Shown in pieces: positions 1-5,797 of a stretch of 6,253 nt of DNA. The notes beneath the pieces are model-generated. The model did no database searches, was not told the origin of the DNA, and was given only the letters and a program-made list of their open reading frames with translations. The position numbers were made by a program, and so were the translations under genes. Where the stretch lies: NCBI GenBank assembly GCA_047629355.1, contig JBLHWU010000307.1:1-6253 (forward strand), read 5' to 3'. This stretch comes from CAYUNA01 sp047629355 (GTDB lineage: Bacteria; Bacteroidota; Bacteroidia; Chitinophagales; Saprospiraceae). Every line of letters begins with the position of its first letter. The first letter of the stretch is position 1.

Positions 1-76
1 AAATCAGTCAAAGTATCAACAATTATCCTTCTTTCAAGTAAAAACTGAGAAAAATTATCCACTGTCTAAATGGGGA

Positions 77-118
77 ACTTATTCTTTCACCGTTACTAAG
101 TCGGTGAAATAAATAAGT
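77..118. repeat. Imperfect palindrome made of two facing repeat ends
   Basis: Bases 77-92 are the reverse complement of 102-118 apart from one substitution and one inserted base, leaving a 9-base centre. The first 21 bases (77-97) recur exactly, in reverse complement, at 5798-5818, where they form one end of a separate inverted-repeat element. The second arm coincides with the start of the element at 97-259. The simplest reading is that two related element ends lie back to back here. The palindrome is read directly; its origin is inferred. Confidence 0.65.
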
Positions 119-259
119 GTAGCTTTTTGGTAGAGAGCTTTTGTTCTTCCTTTTTGCTTTGAAACTGCGATTTATGTTGATATAATGAGCGTTTTCAAAG
201 TGAAAAATGAGGGTAAAATATCCTCTCAAGAGTCTATACTTATTTAATTCGCATTCCTA
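97..259 (-). mobile_element. MITE-like repeat, copy 1 (inverted relative to copy 2)
   Basis: This 163-bp stretch matches the reverse complement of 3985-4138 along its length. Exact blocks are 170-195 against 4039-4064 (26 bases), 218-235 against 4010-4027 (18 bases) and 240-258 against 3987-4005 (19 bases). Compared with the other copy it carries an insertion of about 10 bases near 208-217 and a diverged left end (97-140). A TA dinucleotide lies at both edges. It has no coding capacity; the minus-strand reading frame across it is incidental. Size, terminal inverted repeats and TA edges fit a non-autonomous element of the kind moved by IS630/Tc1-type transposases, but the transposase family is an inference. 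Confidence 0.65.
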
Positions 260-263
260 ATTA

Positions 264-284
264 ATTACTACGCGTTACTTAATT
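264..284 (+). repeat. 21-bp direct repeat, copy 1
   Basis: The sequence begins attactacgcgttactt and is repeated with a few changes at 348-367, 84 bases downstream. It lies directly beside the right edge of the MITE-like copy 1. Function is unknown; it may be residue of another repeat end. Confidence 0.45.
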
Positions 285-347
285 CACTTGCTGTCTTTGC
301 AGATTTGAGTAAGTTTCAAATCCTGAATTTTGATTTTGAATAATAGA

Positions 348-367
348 ATTACTACGTGTCACTTATT
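348..367 (+). repeat. 21-bp direct repeat, copy 2
   Basis: The sequence begins attactacgtgtcactt and matches 264-284 with a few differences. It is followed immediately by the 16-base repeat at 369-384. No gene is present between 260 and 495. Confidence 0.45.
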
Positions 368-368
368 A

Positions 369-384
369 AAGGGTAACAAGTTTA
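369..384 (+). repeat. 16-bp direct repeat, copy 1
   Basis: The sequence aagggtaacaagttta is found again, exactly and in the same orientation, at 5921-5936, directly beside the edge of the element at 5798-5918. A shared flank of this kind suggests that both places carry remnants of the same larger repeat. Confidence 0.5.
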
Positions 385-495
385 CGTATCCGCGATTGGA
401 ACTTTTGCCAGCAGCTTGAATTGTTATTGAAAACCAATTATCCGATACGTTGTTTATTTTTTTCTAAATGCCTCACCTAAAAAAAATATTAAAAA

Positions 496-1206
496 ATGTC
501 TAACTTTTCCAATCTTTTTAAATCCTCCTTTTCCAAAATTGGACTTTTCGCCATACCACTTACTGTATGTATTGTCGCAATGGGCGTTTTTTTTCCAAAA
601 GAATCTCCCGAACACTATTCGAGCTTCATCGTCGCCTTTGAATTTGTCAAAACGCCAGAACAAGTCACCGAATTATTTCAATTGTTAGCACCGACTGACG
701 AAGCGATTGACCAACTTTCCATTGAAGAAAAAATAACAGGTTTGAATATCGGCAATTACGTTGATTTTATTTTCATGGTTGTCTATTCCCTTTTCGTCTT
801 TTTATTTTTCAAAAAAGCCGCGCCACATTATGATTTAAAATGGCTGAAATTGGGAATGCCGCTGGCTATTTTAGCTTTGCTGTGCGATATTGGAGAAAAT
901 ATCCATTTAATCAAAATCGCAAGTGCCTATCCTTCCGAAGCTGAAATGAGCGGCTTTTTGACAGCCTTACCCTTTTTCGTTTGGACAAAATGGATGGCCT
1001 TAGCATTTGCCTGCGGACTCGGTTCAATCGCGTTTTTATTAGGTAAAAAACTCATAACTAAATTACTCGCTTTTGTCCTAATTATTCCAATTTTATTGGG
1101 AATAATGGCCTTGATAACACAATCAGATTTGGTGATTGATGGTTTTACTGCGGGCGTTTCCGTCAGTTTGGCAATTATGGTTATGAGTTGCTTCTGGTTG
1201 GAATAA
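496..1206 (+). CDS. Multi-pass integral membrane protein of unknown function
   Basis: A 236-residue protein that I do not recognise. Hydrophobic stretches at about residues 15-33, 89-106, 120-139, 157-182, 188-207 and 213-234 indicate about six membrane spans. A polar loop at about 34-86 lies between spans 1 and 2, rich in Glu, Gln and Thr. No cleavable signal peptide is evident. Charged or polar residues sit inside or at the edge of spans: Asp90 at the start of span 2, and a D-I-G-E-N-I-H stretch (131-137) ending span 3. These are the best candidates for a functional site. The ATG at 496 is chosen because it is the first in the frame, follows an A/T-rich leader and precedes the first span; the next Met (29) would cut into that span. 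A 24-bp hairpin begins 24 bases after the stop. The gene is probably monocistronic. Existence is likely; function is unknown. Confidence 0.85.
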   Translation: MSNFSNLFKSSFSKIGLFAIPLTVCIVAMGVFFPKESPEHYSSFIVAFEFVKTPEQVTELFQLLAPTDEAIDQLSIEEKITGLNIGNYVDFIFMVVYSLFVFLFFKKAAPHYDLKWLKLGMPLAILALLCDIGENIHLIKIASAYPSEAEMSGFLTALPFFVWTKWMALAFACGLGSIAFLLGKKLITKLLAFVLIIPILLGIMALITQSDLVIDGFTAGVSVSLAIMVMSCFWLE

Positions 1207-1229
1207 TCGTATCGTATAACAAAAGTTTC

Positions 1230-1280
1230 GTAACTACTCAGGTAACTCGGGTTAGAAACCCGAGTTACCTGAGTAGTTAC
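1230..1280. repeat. Perfect 24-bp hairpin with 3-base loop
   Basis: Arms 1230-1253 and 1257-1280 are exact reverse complements around the loop AGA (1254-1256). The arms themselves repeat a theme (gtaactac...ggtaactcgg). There is no T-run on either side, so it is not a classical intrinsic terminator, although its place 24 bases after the membrane-protein stop could still end or protect the transcript. It may be a REP-like dispersed palindrome. Confidence 0.9.
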
Positions 1281-1297
1281 AAAGTTTCTGTAAGTTG

Positions 1298-1387
1298 GGG
1301 AATTGGTAATAAATAAGATACCCATTGTGATTTCTTAAATGGAAGAAGAAGGAGTCACAATGGGTAGATTATTTTTCACCAATTCCC
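1298..1387. repeat. Long imperfect inverted repeat, 33-bp arms
   Basis: Arms 1298-1330 and 1355-1387 pair with four mismatches: the outer 10 bp (gggaattggt against accaattccc) and the inner 12 bp (1319-1330 against 1355-1366) are perfect. The inner stem can be extended by six more pairs including wobbles. It starts only 17 bases after the hairpin at 1230-1280, so the two may belong to one element. It contains no reading frame of note. Confidence 0.8.
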
Positions 1388-1441
1388 TCATTCTGAAGAG
1401 GTGGGTTCAGCGGACCACTTCGGTTTTGCTTGGAGAGATAA

Positions 1442-1472
1442 GGTACGAGGTGGGCAGAACTCACCGCGTACC
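1442..1472. repeat. GC-rich hairpin
   Basis: Bases 1442-1454 pair with 1460-1472: twelve pairs, one of them a G-T wobble, and a single mismatch (1448/1466), around a 5-base loop. It is the most GC-rich structure in this spacer and has no T-run after it. Role unknown. Confidence 0.65.
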
Positions 1473-1530
1473 AAAAGGATGAAATTCAAATGAACTTTTG
1501 TTACACGGTAATAGGCAGTTTTTGCTTAAA

Positions 1531-1561
1531 GCATACAAAAAAAATCAAGGCTTTTGTATGC
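1531..1561. repeat. 10-bp hairpin upstream of pgmB
   Basis: gcatacaaaa (1531-1540) and its exact complement (1552-1561) enclose an 11-base loop. It lies about 130 bases before the beta-phosphoglucomutase start. It could be the end of a preceding repeat or an operator-like site; the sequence alone does not decide. Confidence 0.5.
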
Positions 1562-1629
1562 TGAAAAGACTAATCTTCTATCTTTACCCATTCTTTTAAA
1601 AATTTCAAAAAAAAGGTTCAGAATGCTAA

Positions 1630-1653
1630 TTTTGTCATTTCGACCGAAGCGGA
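1630..1653 (+). repeat. Dispersed TTTCGACCGAAG repeat, copy 1
   Basis: ttttgtcatttcgaccgaag followed by CGGA is repeated in inverted orientation at 5853-5876, with 20 exact bases, one mismatch and three further matches. I recall this motif as a widespread short intergenic repeat in Bacteroidota genomes. Its biological role is unknown. It lies 38 bases before the pgmB start and may fall within the transcript leader. Confidence 0.65.
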
Positions 1654-1690
1654 GAAAACTGAACACATTTTCAAAAAAAAATAGCTCAAC

Positions 1691-2347
1691 ATGACTATCA
1701 AAGCATGCCTATTTGACCTCGACGGCGTCATTGTCGACACCGCAAAATATCATTTCGCAGCGTGGCGACGCATGGCAAATAAACTTGGATTTGACTTCAC
1801 CCACGAAGAAAATGAAAAATTGAAAGGCGTTAGCCGAATGGACTCTTTAGCCCTGATTTTAAAATGGGGTGGGGTAGAAAAAACCCACGAGGAACAGCTG
1901 CAATTGTCAACTCAAAAAAATGATTGGTACGTCGAATCCATCGCCAATATGCAAGCAGATGAAGTATTGGAAGGCATTCCCGAATTTTTAGCGGAATTGA
2001 AGGGGAAAGGTATCAGAATTGGTTTGGGTTCAGCGAGTAGAAATGCGCCGCGCATTCTGGAAGCGGTCGGATTGATGTCTTATTTTGAAACCTTAATTGA
2101 CGGTTCAAAAACGACGAAAGGCAAGCCAGACCCACAAGTTTTTCAAATGGGTGCGGAAGAATTGGGGGTTAAACCCAGTGAAACCATCGTTTTTGAAGAT
2201 GCACCAAAAGGTGTAGATGCAGCATTGGCAGGCGGTTTTTATGCAGTGGGCATTGGGGAGGAAGCGAATTTGGGACATGCGCATTATGTGATGCCGGGGT
2301 TTGTAGGTCTTAGTTTAGAGATGTTGGAAAAGCAGTTGACTGTTTAA
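1691..2347 (+). CDS. pgmB: Beta-phosphoglucomutase (HAD superfamily)
   Basis: A cytoplasmic enzyme that interconverts beta-D-glucose 1-phosphate and glucose 6-phosphate via the 1,6-bisphosphate, using Mg2+. Its 218 residues are the full family length. HAD motif I FDLDGVIVDT (8-17) supplies nucleophile Asp9 and acid/base Asp11. The helical cap holds YHFAAW (20-25) and KGVSRMDSL (45-53, Arg49), with Lys76 in QKNDWY. Motif II is GSAS (113-116), motif III Lys145 in GKPDP, and motif IV Glu169-Asp170. These match the Lactococcus lactis enzyme as I remember it, nearly residue for residue, and separate it from phosphoglycolate phosphatases. The ATG at 1691 puts motif I at the expected distance from the N terminus. 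Family members often sit beside maltose or trehalose phosphorylases; none is visible here, so the source of the beta-glucose 1-phosphate is not shown. It seems intact. A related HAD sugar phosphatase is a less likely alternative. Confidence 0.93.
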   Translation: MTIKACLFDLDGVIVDTAKYHFAAWRRMANKLGFDFTHEENEKLKGVSRMDSLALILKWGGVEKTHEEQLQLSTQKNDWYVESIANMQADEVLEGIPEFLAELKGKGIRIGLGSASRNAPRILEAVGLMSYFETLIDGSKTTKGKPDPQVFQMGAEELGVKPSETIVFEDAPKGVDAALAGGFYAVGIGEEANLGHAHYVMPGFVGLSLEMLEKQLTV

Positions 2348-2369
2348 GTTTTTTCAAATTAGACAGGAT

Positions 2370-2629
2370 GGTTACACGGATTGAACAGATAAAATGGATG
2401 TTTTTCGTAAGTCAGGTGCAATTTTTTTGTTCTTTGACAAATGCCGTGAAATATAAATTTGTTGGTAAGGAGTACTTTTTCAGTACCCTTTACTTGTAGT
2501 GGATAAAGTAGCGGGTACTGAAAAAGTACCCGCTACTATAGGCTTTACAATCACGAGACTTGTCAAAGAACCATTTTTTTGCAAAAAAAATCATTAGATT
2601 TATTTGAAATCCGTTCAATCCGTGTCACC
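2370..2629. mobile_element. 260-bp nested inverted-repeat element (MITE- or REP-like)
   Basis: The outer arms 2370-2390 and 2609-2629 are inverted repeats matching at 19 of 21 positions, with acacggattgaac perfect. Inside, gttctttgacaa at 2429-2440 is exactly complementary to 2560-2571. At the centre is a 24-bp hairpin, described separately. Three concentric inverted repeats thus fill almost the whole spacer between pgmB and the PLP-enzyme gene. No reading frame fits, so any movement would depend on a transposase elsewhere. No clear target-site duplication is visible. Symmetry is read directly; mobility is inferred. Confidence 0.7.
2472..2529. repeat. Central hairpin whose arms are themselves palindromic
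   Basis: Arms 2472-2495 and 2506-2529 pair at 22 of 24 positions around a 10-base loop. Each arm can instead fold on itself: 2507-2519 pairs perfectly with 2525-2537 (13 bp, loop GAAAA), and 2467-2491 forms a weaker version. The locus can therefore adopt either one long stem or two tandem hairpins. Confidence 0.8.
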
Positions 2630-2679
2630 TACTTCTCTGGTTTGCCTAAATAAAGTTATTTTCTAAAAACACCACAGAG

Positions 2680-3840
2680 ATGCACCTATCCGAAATCCTT
2701 AATCACCTCGGTGAAGACCGCGAAAATTACTTCCAAGCTACTGCCCCTCCCATCATCCAAACCAGCAATTTCGTATTCCCTGACCTCGCCGATTTCCGTG
2801 CGCGCTTTGGCAACGAATTGGATAATTATATCTATTCACGAGGTAATAATCCAACGGTCAATATTTTACGGAAAAAAATGGCGGCCTTGGAAGGTTCAGA
2901 AGATGCGTTGGTTTTCTCGAGTGGAGCGGGAGCTATGAATACGGCAATTTTGGCGAATGTAAAAGCGGGCGATCACGTCGTTTCCGTAGTTGCGCCGTAC
3001 TCGTGGACGACTACGATGCTCACCAAATTTTTACCAAGATTTGGCGTCACGCATACCTTTGTTGATGCCACAAAGATTGAAAATATCGCCGCTGCCATTC
3101 AACCCAATACCACATTATTGGTATTAGAAAGTCCGAATTCATTGACTTACGAACTGCAAGATTTAACAGCATGTGCAAAATTAGCGAAGCAGCATGGTAT
3201 AATTACTGTGATCGACAATAGCTACTGTTCGCCGCTCTATCAGAAGCCGATTGAGCACGGAATTGACATTGTGATGCATACAGGGACGAAGTATTTGAAT
3301 GGGCATAGCGACGTTGTTTGCGGGATGATTTGTGCATCAAAAGCGATGATTCGCAAGATTTTTGAACTGGAATATATGACTTTTGGCAGCATACTTTCGC
3401 CGAACGACGCAGCGATGGTGATACGTGGTTTGCGAACGTTGCCGATGCGTCTGAAGCATAGCCACGAGTCAGCGATGAAGATTACGCAGTGGTTAGAAGG
3501 GCATCCAAAGGTGGAAAAAGTGCTGTTTCCGTTTTTGCCATCCTTTCCGCAATATGAGTTGGCGAAGCGGCAGATGAACGGTTGTGGTGGTTTATTTACT
3601 GTTTATTTAAAAGGGGATAGTCGGCAAAAAATCGAGGATTTTTTCCATCAATTGAAGCGATTTTTATTGGCAGTCAGTTGGGGCGGGCATGAGTCGCTAG
3701 TTTTGCCAATGGCAGCGTTTTATGACATTGCTGGACGAGAAGATACGACTGCACCCTGGAATTTGGTGCGCTTTTATGTTGGTTTAGAAGAACCGGAGTG
3801 GTTGATGGAAGATTTGGAACAGGCCTTGGCAGTACTGTAA
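2680..3840 (+). CDS. Cystathionine beta-lyase-like PLP enzyme (Cys/Met metabolism family)
   Basis: A 386-residue cytoplasmic fold-type I PLP enzyme of the transsulfuration family, at normal family length. Visible landmarks: YSRGNNPT (52-59, with Tyr52 and Arg54 for the phosphate of the neighbouring subunit), SSGAGAMN (80-87) for the PLP phosphate, Tyr107 stacking on the ring, LESPNSLT (149-156), Asp179 in the DNS sequence for the pyridine nitrogen, and the Schiff-base Lys204 in TGTKYLNGHSD (201-211). RGLRTLPMRL (249-258) follows, and Arg364 in VRFYVGLE (363-370) should bind the substrate carboxylate. The SWGGHESL stretch (333-340) carries Trp where many gamma-synthases and gamma-lyases have another residue. 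E. coli MetC has SWGG as I recall, which favours cystathionine beta-lyase (cystathionine to homocysteine, pyruvate and ammonia). Substrate cannot be fixed from sequence, and methionine gamma-lyase or cystathionine gamma-synthase remain possible. The first ATG is used; the next Met (67) would delete the Tyr52 motif. No other methionine genes are adjacent. Confidence 0.9.
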   Translation: MHLSEILNHLGEDRENYFQATAPPIIQTSNFVFPDLADFRARFGNELDNYIYSRGNNPTVNILRKKMAALEGSEDALVFSSGAGAMNTAILANVKAGDHVVSVVAPYSWTTTMLTKFLPRFGVTHTFVDATKIENIAAAIQPNTTLLVLESPNSLTYELQDLTACAKLAKQHGIITVIDNSYCSPLYQKPIEHGIDIVMHTGTKYLNGHSDVVCGMICASKAMIRKIFELEYMTFGSILSPNDAAMVIRGLRTLPMRLKHSHESAMKITQWLEGHPKVEKVLFPFLPSFPQYELAKRQMNGCGGLFTVYLKGDSRQKIEDFFHQLKRFLLAVSWGGHESLVLPMAAFYDIAGREDTTAPWNLVRFYVGLEEPEWLMEDLEQALAVL

Positions 3841-3889
3841 AGATAAAGTGTTATATTTTCTACAATATTTAAAGTTGTTAACATTTATT

Positions 3890-3921
3890 TGTGGAAAACA
3901 TAGTGGTTATCCACATTTTTT
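3890..3921 (+). terminator. Probable intrinsic terminator of the PLP-enzyme gene
   Basis: Fifty bases after the stop, TGTGGA (3890-3895) pairs with TCCACA (3910-3915). Three further pairs lie beyond one mismatch, and six T residues (3916-3921) follow directly. The stem is short and only moderately GC-rich. The arms also look like DnaA boxes (see findings). Confidence 0.5.
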
Positions 3922-3984
3922 AGTGCGTTTAATATTTTAATATTTTGCATTTTAAATTCTTTTATCAAAAGTAATTCGCAAAGC

Positions 3985-4138
3985 TAAGGAATGCGAATTA
4001 AATAAACTCAGACTCTTGAGAGGATATTTTTCGCTTTAAAAACGCTCATTATATCAACATAAATTGCACTTTTAAAGCAAAAAATGAGAACAAAACCTTA
4101 CCTCCAAGAATCTGAATTTAGTTATTTCGCGTTCCTTA
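3985..4138 (+). mobile_element. MITE-like repeat, copy 2, with about 40-bp terminal inverted repeats
   Basis: The left end (taaggaatgcgaattaaata...) and the reverse complement of the right end agree at 30 of the first 35 positions, and similarity continues inward, so the whole 154 bp is close to a palindrome. A TA lies outside AGGAA at the left and TTCCT at the right, consistent with a TA target duplication. The same sequence occurs inverted at 97-259. No reading frame exists. Of the two copies this is the better preserved, and it defines the ends. Confidence 0.7.
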
Positions 4139-5115
4139 AACGCAATAATTTTTTAATTTCATTCGATTTTCTGTTAAAAAACTTCTTTTTTAAGAAAAAA
4201 ATGAAAATGTATCGACCGTAAAATAGTCACATTTTATTTAAAAATATAATTTTAATAAAAATTTGATTACACATATAGAATCAATTTAATAAAATTGATG
4301 AAATGAAGAGATTGAAAAGTATTTATGCTCATAACGTATTTTAAATAAGCTACAAATAAAGATGTTTTTTATAAATACTAAAAAATTGAATGTCACATTT
4401 TTTCTTCTTTCAGTTTGCGTAATATTTAAAATGTCTTCATATTGCGATCGTATTTAAAGATAACAAATCTTATAATCTCCATAATAAAGAACATATCAAA
4501 CGACCTAACGGGAATAATCTACCGTTAGCCTTAAAATGCATTAGCAAAATAATCCACGAAAAAAATGTGGAAAATGGGTCTATTTGATTCATTTTCCTTA
4601 AAATCTAGCACATAAAAAAAAATTAGATTTTACGAAAGAAAACGAACATGGTTTGAAAACTTACATTTTCCTTTCTTTTAAGAAGTCAAATTAAAACGGG
4701 TCAAATTTATTTTTGAAAACTTTTTTGAACGCAACGTCCTTGATTTTTAGGTACGAGAAAACACCTAATGTAGTCAATTTCAGTACTTTCAAAATATGAA
4801 ACCGACTAAACATTATCAGAACACCACGTTTTTAAGTAACGTGTAGTGATTAATGAGGTAGGTCTTATTTTAAGAACTATTTTATTGATTGGTACATATT
4901 TGTTTGACAAGCGTGAACAAAATTTATTGGTTGAAAAGTCAGGAGGCCTCTTAGCGGATGCCAAATAGCATTGTACCTTCCAAACCAACCTTTTCGCACA
5001 TTGCAATTTCATATTATTCGGAGTTACTGGAATGATTCGTTCTAGTTGTTTCTACAATCTTTTGTGTAAGATTATGGGATACAACTTACTGCCATGAATC
5101 ATTTTTCTCCAAAAA
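4139..5115. other. AT-rich gene-free stretch
   Basis: Almost 1 kb with many A and T runs, scattered stops in all frames and no reading frame resembling a known protein. A 68-codon minus-strand frame at 4806-5012 has an implausible composition and no recognisable motif. I see no tRNA, rRNA, tmRNA, RNase P or SRP RNA signature. It does contain small stem-loops, chiefly at 4505-4632, 4822-4848 and 5046-5084. The segment around 4920-4990 is less AT-rich than its surroundings and could be worn-down coding sequence, but I cannot identify it. Confidence 0.55.
4505..4632. other. Cluster of small stem-loops, possible structured RNA
   Basis: Three or four stems follow each other. Bases 4505-4511 pair with 4522-4528 (7 bp). 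Bases 4569-4580 pair with 4586-4597 (12 bp with two wobbles, 5-base loop). Bases 4599-4607 pair with 4624-4632 (9 bp, A-rich loop). A further TCCAC/GTGGA pairing (4553-4557, 4567-4571) competes with the second stem. Such clustering could mark a small RNA, but AT-rich DNA makes weak stems by chance and no promoter or T-run supports a transcript. Confidence 0.3.
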
Positions 5116-5185
5116 AAATTAGGGCAAACGGTCATTTGCTTACCGCAATTCCTATGCCCCTAATTTGAAGTTATTTAAGAACTTC
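5116..5185 (+). promoter_or_regulatory. Structured leader upstream of the glycosyltransferase-like gene
   Basis: Bases 5116-5124 pair perfectly with 5158-5166, with two more pairs past a bulge. They enclose a choice between two inner stems: gcaaa/tttgc (5124-5128, 5135-5139) or cggt/accg (5129-5132, 5142-5145). A second hairpin, gaagtt/aacttc (5167-5172, 5180-5185), follows at once. The start codon is 40 bases downstream. The alternatives could form an attenuator or leader, or be the end of an upstream transcript. No ligand or riboswitch class is recognised. Confidence 0.35.
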
Positions 5186-5225
5186 AGTAGACATTCTTAA
5201 ACAACTTCTAAAATTGATTTAAACT

Positions 5226-5777
5226 ATGACTACTTTTTTAGTCCTTTTTCCGACGGAGAATCTTCCTCTGCACGAAGTTGAAATTGCAATACAATCCTTT
5301 TCTACTTTGTACTACAGTGTGACGCCTAAACACCAGCGGCGAATGCAATTGTCACTACTTGGTGGAGAACGTATTCAACCTTTAATTTGCTCTTTATCAA
5401 AGGATTATAGAGTAGATTCTGCAGTTTCAGTCCTCTCCCTAAGCGAGGTAGAATTGGCTTATGAAAAATCCTCCTTGATGCTCATTCCAGCGTCTGGCAT
5501 GTCCAAAAAGTTGGCAGTCAAGGCACTAGAAAAAGGTTTGCCTGTATTGGGCTACGACAGTTATTCTTTGCGTCATTTGGTGGACGTTTCTTGCGGCATA
5601 CTTATCCCCTATAAGTCTCGTGAAGACAACGTAAAGGCATTTGCAGAAATTCTTCAACAATTGTATTACGACCCCGAAGCGCAAAAAATGTTGAAGCAAG
5701 GTGCAGAAAAGAGACCTTCCGTTTTGCGTGCTTTGCACCGAGCTGAAGAGGTCCGATTTATGTCAAAAGTGGCGTAA
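5226..5777 (+). CDS. Isolated, degenerate GT-B glycosyltransferase C-terminal domain protein
   Basis: The 183 residues resemble only the donor-binding C-terminal half of GT4-type glycosyltransferases: a strand and helix with an AIQSF stretch (21-25), LSLLGGER (42-49), a VLSLSEVELAYEKSSLMLIPAS segment (69-90), KGLPVLGYDS (103-112), a GILIP strand (124-128), and a final helix with YYDPEAQKMLKQGAEKR (147-163). Normal members are about twice as long, with an N-terminal acceptor-binding domain. A stop codon (5220-5222) sits directly upstream in frame, so no such domain is attached. In the EX7E motif used for the nucleotide-sugar ribose and phosphates, the two Glu positions appear as Gly91 and Lys99. 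Catalysis is therefore doubtful. It may be a remnant, a partner subunit, or a sugar-nucleotide-binding protein. The reading frame is otherwise clean. No signal peptide or membrane span is seen. It stands alone, with a gene-free kilobase before it and repeats after it. Confidence 0.75.
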   Translation: MTTFLVLFPTENLPLHEVEIAIQSFSTLYYSVTPKHQRRMQLSLLGGERIQPLICSLSKDYRVDSAVSVLSLSEVELAYEKSSLMLIPASGMSKKLAVKALEKGLPVLGYDSYSLRHLVDVSCGILIPYKSREDNVKAFAEILQQLYYDPEAQKMLKQGAEKRPSVLRALHRAEEVRFMSKVA

Positions 5778-5797
5778 ATTAGATGGTTTCATTGCTA

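Noticed and set aside
23..229. 68-codon minus-strand reading frame
   Set aside because: It runs across the repeat at 97-259, the other copy of the repeat does not keep the frame open, and the sequence has no recognisable family feature.
927..1325. 132-codon minus-strand reading frame
   Set aside because: Most of it lies opposite the membrane-protein gene and the rest crosses two inverted repeats. Its composition looks like the complement of a coding strand.
1395..1421. Possible hairpin around gtgg/ccac (1401-1404, 1415-1418)
   Set aside because: Only four uninterrupted pairs; longer pairing needs bulges and is not distinguishable from chance.
1554..1586. Possible Bacteroidota promoter before pgmB (TTG at 1554-1556, TATCTTTA at 1579-1586)
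   Set aside because: The -7 element matches the TAnnTTTG consensus except at the last base, and the 22-base spacing is slightly long. In AT-rich DNA this is too weak to annotate.
3890..4140. Replication origin
   Set aside because: DnaA-box-like sequences exist, but two of them form the terminator hairpin, there is no array of boxes, and no origin-associated gene is present.
4806..5012. 68-codon minus-strand reading frame in the AT-rich stretch
   Set aside because: Short, no motif, no plausible start context and no similarity to any family that I know.
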